Positions 55,404 to 64,000 of a DNA stretch of 64,000 nt are shown here, in pieces; the stretch's first letter is position 1; each line of letters starts with the position of its first letter. Position numbers and translations under genes: made by a program. Where the stretch lies: contig OZ022340.1 in NCBI GenBank assembly GCA_963989245.1, positions 48,986,796-49,050,795 of the forward strand, read 5' to 3'. This DNA is from Nansenia antarctica. Taxonomy: Eukaryota; Chordata; Actinopteri; Argentiniformes; Microstomatidae. The notes below the pieces were generated by a model. That model was given only the letters and a program-made list of their open reading frames with translations. It was not told where the DNA came from and did not search any database.

Positions 55404-55944
55404 GAAATCGCGCAATCAGCAGGGAGAGGTCCAATACAATGTTGGCAATATTCTCTATTGGTTAAGTGCTCCCGGTTTCAAAAGAAAGAAACGGAGGTCT
55501 GATCAGCAGATCATTTCTCATAAAGTTGCAAACGCAACTTGAGCCCTGGACTAAGCATCCTAAAACAATGCACAGCAATTCAACTTAATAAAAAAAATGC
55601 ACGTTTCGTTCAAGATCCATTAGAGTAGGACATGTACAGTTATGATAAGTACAGTCATATGTAACTTTTGGACTAGTATAGTAGTTGATATTGTTATAAA
55701 ACGTGCCAATGTCAGACGATGAACAAACACACCACGAGTCCACACTGATTCAGAAAACGGAATAAACTTTATATATATATATATACAACACTTTGAAAAT
55801 TCATAGGGGGGAATTCATCAGGGGGATAACGTTTGCAAAAGAACTGTACAGGTTACAATCAGGTATATAATAATAGTTAGGGAGTAACATATCATTCACA
55901 AATTCAACAATAATAGAACCAGTATACGTATGTTACACAGTCAA
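54869..55944. other. Flank of the TDRD12-like exons, no gene found
   Basis: A tandem duplication 'acgcgtcacgaccagctggc' (54974-55012) is followed by TGACGTCA, a perfect CRE (55018-55025), and a YY1-like 'ccgccatt'. A (CA)n run lies at 55367-55400. No exon recognised. Confidence 0.45.
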
Positions 55945-56845
55945 CTGTTAAGTGGGACAATGACAATCAACGGCCTAATCTCATCTTAAACCTCACCAAA
56001 ACTCAGGAGGTTGTGTTAGACCCAAGGCAGGTAACTGACCATGAGCCTGTGGTCGTTAAAGACCAAACAATCATCCAGGTGCCCTCTTATAAGTACTTAG
56101 GTATTCAATTAGACAACCATCTCTGCTGGAATACACACATAGACAGCTTATGTAACAAACTACAGCAGAGGCTCTATCACCTGAGGCGACTCAGACTTTA
56201 TGGGGTGAGAAAGCAGATCATGAACATTTTCTATCAGTCCATTGTTGAAAGTGTAATCAGATATGGAATAATTGTGTGGTTTGGCAACTTAACTGTACAA
56301 CAAAAAAACAGACTAGTCAGCATTCACAAAACCGCTATGAAAATTGTAGGTGAAAGAGACTATGTGATCCTAAATAAACTATATGAAAAAGCTGTCCTGG
56401 ACAAGGCTAACAAGATAATCGCAGACCCCCAACATCCGCTCTCCACAGAATACGAAGTTCTCCCCCTAGGTAGAAGGCTTCGCATGCCAAGATGTAATTA
56501 TAAGCTCTTAAAACTATCATTTGTCCCATTCTCCATTAAACTAATCAATTCGCTCAAGCAGAAACGATGATTAGGACATGATCACCACTTGAAGGGCCAT
56601 GTGCAATATTCGAAAACACCACTTGAAGGGTTATGTGCAATATATATTTATACCAAATGATGCCATGTCCAGGTGGAAACTGCTGCCAATGTCACTCAAT
56701 GTTTGTTGCTGTCCTGTTGTTTACTTTGTCTACTGTATGTTGTATGTGTCTCTGTTGCACTTGAAGCATGAAAGTACCATGCCCAAGACAAATTTCCCCT
56801 CGGGGACAATAAAGTATAATCAATCAATCAATCAATCAATCAATA
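55945..56845 (+). pseudogene. LINE, ORF2 C-terminus and 3' UTR (Rex1/L2-like)
   Basis: The open frame 56013-56570 (extending back to about 55950) has SYKYLGIQLDNHLCW, RLYHLRRLRLYGV, YQSIVESVIRYGIIVWFGN and DPQHPLSTEYEVLP. The 3' UTR with 'aatttcccctcggggacaat' and AATAAAG ends in (ATCA)n at 56817-56845. It is 5' truncated and lacks the catalytic RT core. Confidence 0.85.
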
Positions 56846-57257
56846 ATCGTTTAGAACGCGTCAGGACCAGGTGGTGACTGTGACGTCATTCTAGTGCGCT
56901 GTGTTTAATCCTCCGCACTTTACTCCACCATTTTGCTCTGCTGCTGCCCGACGAAACACCTGCTACACGAAACACCTGCTACTACAGAGAACTACTAGAG
57001 AACTACTACAGATAACCCTATCATTTCCTTTTATACGTTACTCTTATATTGTGCTTGTATTGTAAATTGTTTTATTTTAGATTGTGATTTATTTCGAACT
57101 AGCTAACTTGTGCGCACACGCGCACACACACACACACACACACACAGGGAATTGATAGCTAGCTTTCCAACCATTTATTGATTGTTTTCTAGTGAAATTG
57201 TGTTTTATCTGTTTTAATATATATATACACAATTATTATACATATCTGATAATAGAT
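56846..57257 (+). promoter_or_regulatory. Putative promoter/5' flank of the integrase-derived gene
   Basis: TGACGTCA (CRE) at about 56881 lies in a block shared with 54976-55050 ('gactgtgacgtca...ctagtg...aatcctccg'). The (CA)n at 57121-57146 is within the flank. No TATA box at a clear position. Inferred only from position ahead of the ATG at 57258. Confidence 0.35.
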
Positions 57258-60200
57258 ATGGCATCCTATACCAGCCACAGTGACATTTTCTTATATCTGT
57301 TGTGGGGAACATGGCGCGTTCTGGCCTGCAGAGGGAGCTAGACTGCCATTGGAGGGGAATGATGGGCTGATTACGGACAGGTGTCAGTGATCAGACTCAT
57401 TGTTCCACTGGTCTATTTAACCTGTGTGTGTTTGTTCCCTCGGGAGATGAGTAGGGCAGGAAGTACCTGCCGCACGGAGACACGGAGAGACCGAGAGAGA
57501 GAGAGACGCGGCGAGGACGCACGAGACCCCGAAAGGGGGTGAGGTGCAGGGAGCCGGGCGGACGGAGCGGGTCCCGAAAGGGAGGACTAGCGGGGCGAGA
57601 GCGAGGGCTCTGCCAGGAGAGGACTAGCGGGGCGAGAGCGAGGGCTCTGCCAGCAGCGGACGGAGCGGGTCCCGAGAGGGAGGACTAGCGGGGCGAGAGC
57701 GAGGGCTCTGCCAGGAGAGGACTAGCGGGGCGAGAGCGAGGGCTCTGCCAGCAGCGGACGGAGCGGGTCCCGAAAGGGAGGACTAGCGGGGCGGGAGCGA
57801 GGGCTCTGCCAGGAGCGGAATAGCGGGGCGAGAGCGAGGGCTCTGCCAGCAGCGGACGGAGCGGGTCCCGAAAGGGAGAAGCAGCGGGGGGGGAAAAGAC
57901 TCGCTCAGCACGTCAGTGACGGTGCTGAGCTGTGCTGTACTAAATAAACTCATATTCTGTACCATTCCTCTGTGTCGATCTCCCTCTGTGCCTAGAGACT
58001 GCTACATCTGGCGCCCAACGTGGGGCACAGAGAGGGGGTCGGCACACACGCCCAGAGGACCATGGACTCATCGGTCCAGGTGGTGGCGCACCTGGCCCGG
58101 ATGCTACAGGCGCAGGAGGTGATGGCGGCGGAGTTGATGCGGGGACAGGCGGAGCAGCGGGCCATGCTCCGCGAGCTACTGGACCGCACCGAGCCACCGG
58201 TTCGGGCCCAGAGGAGGGGGGTGCGGGACGCGCCGGAGGCCATTCTCGACCCCTTCCCCGACAACCACCTGCCTCGACCGCAGGTTCCAGCCCCGGGCCC
58301 AGCCCCGGGCCCGCGCCCTACCCCGGCGCCGCGCCAACGGGCCGGCGGGGCGCGGCCTGGGGTACGGCCTGGGGTGGAGCCGCGGCGGGAGCCACCAACG
58401 CCAGCCCGGAGGACGGGGCGGGACACCGGGGGGAGGAACACACACGGGGGGCCAACCTCCACCCCACAGACGGCCCCACGAGCGGTAGAGGAGGGATGCT
58501 GGCGATGCGGACAGCCTGGCCACCTCCGCCGGGAATGCCCCGAGATGGAGGTGGGTCAGGTAATCCGCGTCGTCGGCAGTCCGACCCCTCCCCCGCGTCC
58601 AGGACAGGCGTTTTACATCCCAGTAAGGGTACAGCGTGAGACGCACCAGGCGCTGTTGGATTCTGGCGCCCAACAGACCATGATCCACCAGCGCCTGGTT
58701 CGACCCGGGGCATTGTTAGAGGCATCGCGGGTTGGGATACTGTGTATACATGGGGATTGTCACCAGTATCCGGTGGTCCCCATCGAAATTCGTTATGGGG
58801 GGAAAAAATATAGTGTCAAGGCGGCGGTTAGTCCGAGCCTCATGCACCCCCTAGTTTTGGGGTCAGATTGGGCTGGGTTTCCGCAGGTATTAGGGGAAAC
58901 CACGGGGGTGCGTGCACGACCGACAGGGAAATGTGAGGCGTGCGCAGTGCTCTGCGCTGATGCGAGGGCGTCCGACGCTGCCGAGGAGCCGGAGGAGGCG
59001 GTGGGTCCGGCACCCGCAGATCCGCCGCCTGCGTTCCCTCCAGTAGCCGACTTCCCCCTTGAGCAGTCTCGCGACGCCACTCTACGCTCCGCCTATGACC
59101 AGGTGATCAGTATTGATGGTGTGCTGGTACGGCCAGACGCTGTGCGCGCCCACCCGTATTTTGTATTGATTAGGGACAGACTGTATAGAGTGAGTCGTGA
59201 CACTCGCAGGGACGAGGAAACGACCCAGTTGTTGGTACCTAGGAGCCGCCGGAAAGCTATATTTCAGGCGGCGCATTATAACCCTATGGCGGGCCACTTA
59301 GGATACGACAAAACACTCAATCGGATAATGGCTCGATTTTATTGGCCGGGGATTCGGGCAGAGGTGCATCTGTGGTGTGCATCCTGCCGCGAGTGCCAAT
59401 TAGTCAATCCCCCGGCCGTGCCCAGGGCACCGTTGTGCCCCCTTCCCCTGGTAGAGGCACCATTCGACCGGATTGGGATGGATATAATCGGGCCATTTGA
59501 ACGTTGCTCACAGGGCTATCGGTTCGTGTTAGTCCTCATAGACTACGCGACTCGATACCCCGAGGCAATACCGCTTCGTACTATCTCTGCAAAGAGTGTA
59601 GCACAGGCGTTATTCCAGGTCATCTCCCGGGTGGGGATCCCGAAAGAGATCCTCACCGACCAAGGCACTAACTTTATGTCACGAACACTTAGGGAACTTT
59701 ACGGGTTGTTAGACATTAAGGCGGTCCGAACGAGCGTGTACCACCCAGCTACCGACGGGCTGTGTGAGCGGTTCAATCGGACGCTTAAGTCAATGATCCG
59801 TAAGTTCATTCACGAAGATAGTCGTAATTGGCATAAGTGGTTAGACCCTCTGTTGTTCGCAGTGCGGGAAGTACCCCAGGCTTCCACAGGGTTTTCCCCC
59901 TTTGAGCTCCTATACGGGCGCAAGCCACGGGGCGTCCTAGACCTGATTAAAGAAAGCTGGGAGGAAGGGTCTAGTGACAGTAAGAATGAAATACAATACG
60001 TCCTGGACCTACGAGCAAAGCTCCACGCACTGGGGGTTATGTCACGGGAGCATTTGCTCGAGGCCCAGGAGCGTCAGAAACGGCTGTACGACAGAGGGAC
60101 TAGACTACGCAATTTCGCACCGGGAGACAAAGTCCTCGTATTACTGCCCACGTCTAGCTCTAAATTACTCGCCAAGTGGCAAGGGCCGTTCGTGGTCACA

Positions 60201-63200
60201 CGGCGAATTGGGGATGTAGACTACGAGGTAGTGCGGTCGGATAGAGGGGATTGCACGCAAATATACCACATTAACCTATTAAAAAAATGGAACGACGTGG
60301 TCCCTGTTTCCCTGGTGACGCTACTTCCCGAGCAGGATGAGTTCGGGCCGGAGGTCCCAAAAACGAGTACTAGCGCCCCGGCCTGCGTAGGCGACCATCT
60401 CTCGGCGAACCAGCGGGCGGACGTTGATCGATTGCAACATAGGTTCGCAGATGTGTTCTCCCCTATACCCGGTCGTACTCGCCTCATAGAGCATCAGATA
60501 GTTACGCCACCGGGGGTTACGGTACGTACGCGGCCATACAGGCTGCCGGCTCACAAACGAGACGTGGTGAGCCGGGAATTAGACTCTATGCTAAAACTGG
60601 GCGTGGTCGAGGAGTCGCATAGCGACTGGTGCAGCCCCATCGTGCTGGTGACAAAGCGCGATGGGTCTGTACGGTTCTGTGTGGACTATAGACGGGTGAA
60701 CGCGGTGTCTAAATTCGATGCCTACCCTATGCCCCGGGTCGACGAGCTCCTGGACCGGCTTGGCACGGCTAAATATTACACAACATTGGATTGCACGAAG
60801 GGGTACTGGCAGATACCATTATCGTCGGTAGCCCGGGAAAAAACGGCATTCTCTACCCCGCGGGGGTTATTCCAGTTCACCGCGCTTCCGTTCGGGTTGT
60901 TTGGGGCCCCGGCCACGTTTCAGCGGCTGATGGACCGTATTCTGCGGCCGCACTCTGCGTATGCTGCGGCGTACGTAGATGACATTGTCGTCTATGCGGA
61001 CACCTGGCCGCAGCATATGCAGAGGGTGGCTGCGGTACTACAGGCGCTGAGGCAGGCGGGGCTGACGGCGAACCCGGCGAAGTGCGTGATCGGGCGGGGG
61101 GAGATCTGGTATCTGGGGTACATCCTGGGCGGTGGGGAGGTGCGACCGCAGGTGGACAAAACCACTGCGATCGCCGCCGCCCCGCGGCCCAGGACCCGGA
61201 AGGACGTGAGGCGGTTCCTGGGACTGGCCAGCTACTACCGGCAGTTTGTGCCGGGGTTCTCGGAGCTGGCCAGCCCCCTTACCGACCTCACCCGGAAGGG
61301 GGCCCCGGATCCGGTCCAATGGAGTGAGCGATGCCAAGTAGCGTTCGATGGGATTAAGAACGCCCTCTGTGGGGAGACAGTCTTGTATGCTCCTAACTTT
61401 AACATTCCTTTTTCTCTGCAGACAGACGCGTCGGATAGAGGGCTGGGGGCGGTGCTGACCCAGCAGGTGGAGGGATTCGACCGTCCGGTGCTGTACCTGA
61501 GCCGAAAGCTGTCGGAGCGGGAGGGCAGGTACAGCACGGTGGAGAAAGAGTGTCCGGTACTACCTGCTGGGGCGCTCGTTCACCCTCTACTCCGACCATG
61601 CTCCCCTACAGTGGCTCCACCGCATGAAGGACACCAACGCGAGGATCACCCGGTGGTACCTCGCGTTGCAGCCCTTCAACTTCACGGTGGTTCACAGGCC
61701 GGGGACGCAGATGGTCGTGGCCGACTTCCTCTCCCGTGATGGGGGGGGGGGAGTAGGCTATCGGCCGGTTGTATCCCCGGCCTCGAAACTGGCGGTGGGG
61801 ATGTGTGGGGAACATGGCGCGTTCTGGCCTGCAGAGGGAGCTAGACTGCCATTGGAGGGGAATGATGGGCTGATTACGGACAGGTGTCAGTGATCAGACT
61901 CATTGTTCCACTGGTCTATTTAACCTGTGTGTGTTTGTTCCCTCGGGAGATGAGTAGGGCAGGAAGTACCTGCCGCACGGAGACACGGAGAGACCGAGAG
62001 AGAGAGAGCCGCGGCGAGGACGCACGAGACCCCGAAAGGGGGTGAGGTGCAGGGAGCCGGGCGGACGGAGCGGGTCCCGAAAGGGAGGACTAGCGGGGCG
62101 AGAGCGAGGGCTCTGCCAGGAGAGGACTAGCGGGGCGAGAGCGAGGGCTCTGCCAGCAGCGGACGGAGCGGGTCCCGAGAGGGAGGACTAGCGGGGCGAG
62201 AGCGAGGGCTCTGCCAGGAGAGGACTAGCGGGGCGAGAGCGAGGGCTCTGCCAGCAGCGGACGGAGCTGGTCCCGAAAGGGAGGACTAGCGGGGCGGGAG
62301 CGAGGGCTCTGCCAGGAGCGGAATAGCGGGGCGAGAGCGAGGGCTCTGCCAGCAGCGGACGGAGCGGGTCCCGAAAGGGAGAAGCAGCGGGGGGGGAAAA
62401 GACTCGCTCAGCACGTCAGTGACGGTGCTGAGCTGTGCTGTACTAAATAAACTCATATTCTGTACCATTCCTCTGTGTCGATCTCCCTCTGTGCCTAGAG
62501 ACTGCTACACTGTCCAAAGCCCAGTTCCAGGAGGATATGTCTGCGGTGAAGAAGTGTTCTCTCCAGAGAGCAGCTGAGAAATACATGCTTCAGGGTAAGA
62601 TTTGTTAAATTAACCCATGAAGCAATAAAGTAGTGTACTACTGTAAAAAAAACAACAACAACAAAAAACATTATTTAACAAGTCCTGGTCTCTTTTCTCT
62701 AATCCTTTTGATGTTGTAGATGGTCGCATGTATTATAGGCCCAAGAAGGGACAGCCACAAAGGAGGGTCATCATGTCAGACGAGGAAAGGAGGCAGTGCT
62801 GACCGAGGTCCATGCCGGTCACTTCGGAGTGAAGCGCATGATTGGCAAGATTAATCAGCGCTTCTTCTGGTTTGGCATTGTGAAGGATGTGAAAGACTGG
62901 GCAAGCAAATCTATTATTTCTTTAGTTAGTTTTTATGTTTTACAAACAGTAGCAAGATTGTATTTTACACACAGATAATATTCATTCATTCACATTTCAT
63001 ATCAACTTGCACTTTACTGTTTGTTTCAAGGTCCGTACCTGCGTGGCTTGCCAGAGGTTTGAGAAGGTGAAGACTGAAGCCCCTGAGCTGAAGAGCATCA
63101 AGCCTGTTTCACCGTGGTACATGATTGGTGAGTTCTACACTTTTATATCCCAATAAAATTTTTGGGTTTTGACTTGTTTCCCACCATGCTTTCTTTCAGT

Positions 63201-64000
63201 ATGCTCTTTTAGTGTGAATGTTTTACTTCCGCTTGTCCAATGTTAGAGTATGCCAACACATTTTTCTTGCTAGGTGTGGACCTCATCGGACCGTTCAAGG
63301 CCTCATCCAAGAATAGCAATCGCTACTGCCTCACAGCGACAGATTTCTTCACCAAGTGGGTGGAGGCCATTCCTATCCAGGTGTGTTATATCTGTGTTTA
63401 GTGTTGTTTTCTCAAATATAATGATCATGACCATGCTTTTTAAAATACTTGAATGTATTGTACTTGAACAGTTCATCACCATGTATCCCAATTTTCATCT
63501 TAAAATTAACATTATAAGTATTAATATAATAGTACCATATCCTGTGTGTATACACTGCTAGGACAAGACGGCAGTGGCAACATCCCAGGCCCTGATAGAC
63601 ATCTTCCACACCCATGGTGCGCCGGAGGTCATCCTGACTGACCAGGGCAAAGAGTTCTGCAACAAGGTCATGTACTTGCTAAAACATATGATCTTGTAAC
63701 AGTTATGGACATACTTGTATGGACAAAACTAATGACTTCTGTCTTACTTTCTTTTTTAGGTCAACCAGATTTTGTTTGAGAAGTGGGGGATGAAGCACCG
63801 GATTACCTCTGCCTACCATCCCCAGACCAACGGACTGGACGAGCGGACCAATCAAACACTCAAGAGGGCTATCGGGAAATCTCTGGATGGGCACCAGGAA
63901 CGGTGGGAGGACAACCTTAAGTTAATCCTTTTCGCACATAACACCAGCGTCCAGGCCTCCACCAAGTACTCGCCCTACCGCCTGATGTACGGTCGGGAGC
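57258..64000 (+). CDS. Intron-containing integrase gene (GIN/KRBA2/Ginger-like), interrupted and incomplete
   Basis: Coding exon 1 starts ATG 57258, is interrupted at 57300 by the Gmr1 element, and resumes at 62514 to 62594 (frame is kept if one TSD copy is counted). Further exons: 62720-62900, 63031-63127, 63274-63380, 63562-63666, and 63760 to beyond the window. Acceptors all end AG; donors are GTAAGA, GCAAGC (GC-AG), GTGAGT, GTGTGT and GTCATG. The protein has the integrase zinc finger (VHAGHFG, 62807 region; TCVACQRF, exon 3) and a full DD35E core: GVDLIGPF (exon 4), LTDQGKEF (exon 5), NGLDERTNQTLK (exon 6), then APNTS-like helices. Exon 2 has a one-base shift near 62796. The closest families I know are vertebrate GIN1/GIN2, KRBA2 and Ginger1 transposases, which share a gypsy-integrase fold. 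No terminal repeats are visible in the window, so a host gene or a Ginger transposon are both possible. Confidence 0.8.
57301..58006 (+). repeat. 5' LTR of the Gmr1-like element
   Basis: Contains an internal array of GC-rich units ('ggactagcggggcgagagcg', 'cggacggagcgggtcccg') at about 57555-57880 and AATAAA at 57942. Confidence 0.95.
58009..58026 (+). other. Primer binding site, tRNA-Lys
   Basis: TGGCGCCCAACGTGGGGC lies two bases after the LTR; it is the exact 18-base complement of the vertebrate tRNA-Lys(CUU) 3' end as I know it. Confidence 0.9.
58062..61739 (+). CDS. Gmr1-like gag-PR-IN-RT-RH polyprotein, RNase H broken
   Basis: Start chosen at ATG 58062 (MDSSVQVV, good Kozak context); the open frame reaches slightly further upstream to 58020 without an ATG. 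Residues counted from 58020: gag coiled part 1-60, proline-rich 75-140, zinc knuckle CWRCGQPGHLRREC (160-173), protease LDSGAQQTM (about 212), integrase zinc finger (GHLGYDKT about 425; CASCREC), DD35E core MDIIGPF (487), LTDQGTNF (545), CERFN (580), and GPY/F-like module KWQGPFVV (about 720). RT from RPYRLPAHK (836) with YVDDIVVY (985); RNase H begins at TDASDRGLGAVL (1132). At about 61553 a short deletion of non-multiple-of-three length removes part of RNase H and shifts the frame. The true frame continues at 61565-61745 to the FLSRD end. Until then every domain looks intact. Confidence 0.93.
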   Translation: MDSSVQVVAHLARMLQAQEVMAAELMRGQAEQRAMLRELLDRTEPPVRAQRRGVRDAPEAILDPFPDNHLPRPQVPAPGPAPGPRPTPAPRQRAGGARPGVRPGVEPRREPPTPARRTGRDTGGRNTHGGPTSTPQTAPRAVEEGCWRCGQPGHLRRECPEMEVGQVIRVVGSPTPPPRPGQAFYIPVRVQRETHQALLDSGAQQTMIHQRLVRPGALLEASRVGILCIHGDCHQYPVVPIEIRYGGKKYSVKAAVSPSLMHPLVLGSDWAGFPQVLGETTGVRARPTGKCEACAVLCADARASDAAEEPEEAVGPAPADPPPAFPPVADFPLEQSRDATLRSAYDQVISIDGVLVRPDAVRAHPYFVLIRDRLYRVSRDTRRDEETTQLLVPRSRRKAIFQAAHYNPMAGHLGYDKTLNRIMARFYWPGIRAEVHLWCASCRECQLVNPPAVPRAPLCPLPLVEAPFDRIGMDIIGPFERCSQGYRFVLVLIDYATRYPEAIPLRTISAKSVAQALFQVISRVGIPKEILTDQGTNFMSRTLRELYGLLDIKAVRTSVYHPATDGLCERFNRTLKSMIRKFIHEDSRNWHKWLDPLLFAVREVPQASTGFSPFELLYGRKPRGVLDLIKESWEEGSSDSKNEIQYVLDLRAKLHALGVMSREHLLEAQERQKRLYDRGTRLRNFAPGDKVLVLLPTSSSKLLAKWQGPFVVTRRIGDVDYEVVRSDRGDCTQIYHINLLKKWNDVVPVSLVTLLPEQDEFGPEVPKTSTSAPACVGDHLSANQRADVDRLQHRFADVFSPIPGRTRLIEHQIVTPPGVTVRTRPYRLPAHKRDVVSRELDSMLKLGVVEESHSDWCSPIVLVTKRDGSVRFCVDYRRVNAVSKFDAYPMPRVDELLDRLGTAKYYTTLDCTKGYWQIPLSSVAREKTAFSTPRGLFQFTALPFGLFGAPATFQRLMDRILRPHSAYAAAYVDDIVVYADTWPQHMQRVAAVLQALRQAGLTANPAKCVIGRGEIWYLGYILGGGEVRPQVDKTTAIAAAPRPRTRKDVRRFLGLASYYRQFVPGFSELASPLTDLTRKGAPDPVQWSERCQVAFDGIKNALCGETVLYAPNFNIPFSLQTDASDRGLGAVLTQQVEGFDRPVLYLSRKLSEREGRYSTVEKECPVLPAGALVHPLLRPCSPTVAPPHEGHQREDHPVVPRVAALQLHGGSQAGDADGRGRLPLP
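61804..62509 (+). repeat. 3' LTR of the Gmr1-like element
   Basis: Same length as the 5' LTR. Visible differences: a/c in the GAGA tract (near 62010) and g/t in 'cggagctggtccc' (near 62267). Confidence 0.95.

Larger units (their letters stand above)
57301..62509 (+). mobile_element. Gmr1-like Ty3/gypsy retrotransposon, full length
   Basis: LTRs of 706 bp each (57301-58006, 61804-62509) start TGTGGGGAAC and end TGCTACA, with TSD CTGT (57297-57300, 62510-62513). One long ORF carries gag, protease, integrase and then reverse transcriptase/RNase H. Integrase before RT is the hallmark of Gmr1, first described from Atlantic cod. I see about two LTR differences, so the insertion is young. One short deletion in RNase H breaks the ORF. 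Confidence 0.95.

Noticed and set aside
58176..58725. Antisense ORFs across the Gmr1 gag
   Set aside because: Shadows of the proline-rich, GC-rich gag frame.

Overview
The window looks like intergenic and intronic chromosome from a teleost fish. It holds Tc1/mariner, hAT, L2/Rex-type LINEs, a DIRS element, Ty3/gypsy elements including a Gmr1-type one, a tRNA-derived SINE ending in the common fish tail, very many micro- and minisatellites, and short (70-200 bp) GT-AG and GC-AG introns. The species cannot be named from sequence alone. Most of the 64 kb is transposon sequence. Several elements are nested, and target-site duplications (TSDs) readable by eye let me fix exact ends and relative ages.

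Layout. 0.85-2.6 kb: a Tc1-like relic and a LINE 3' end. 2.43-9.30 kb: an inverted pair of ~285 bp arms enclosing a palindromic MITE, into whose terminal repeat a complete but degenerate DIRS element (2710-8577) has inserted. 9.3-12.5 kb: a SINE, a splice-donor-like 39-bp minisatellite, a solo LTR piece, an L2 fragment and a non-autonomous hAT (11357-12450). 12.9-22.2 kb: a RING-like gene relic and a run of tandem arrays, including a 3.2-kb 8-bp minisatellite that begins in telomeric TTAGGG repeats and a 126-bp satellite. 23.1-25.4 kb: a rearranged Tc1 relic split by a hAT (23820-25303). 26429-31779: a nearly intact Ty3/gypsy element with 140-bp LTRs, a tRNA-Leu-like primer site, a 5-bp TSD and a 683-bp MITE inside its 3' LTR. 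34.6-38.5 kb: relics of a restriction-like-endonuclease LINE and of a ZBED5-like hAT. 38682-42899: a hAT with an 8-bp TSD and a three-exon transposase with one frameshift. 42.9-48 kb: repeats with telomere-like and LTR-like structure, and LINE pieces.

Two gene-like loci lie at the right. On the minus strand (48505-54868) are ten exons that I assign to the C-terminal part of TDRD12, the Tudor/helicase protein of the piRNA pathway. One coding exon carries an in-frame minisatellite, and the CS-domain exon carries an apparent frameshift. On the plus strand (57258 to beyond 64000) is an intron-containing integrase gene of the GIN/KRBA2/Ginger type. Its first coding exon is interrupted by a complete Gmr1-like LTR retrotransposon (57301-62509) in which integrase precedes reverse transcriptase. 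The two LTRs differ at only about two of 706 positions, so that insertion is recent. A transposon-silencing gene therefore sits next to an integrase-derived gene that was recently hit by a retrotransposon.
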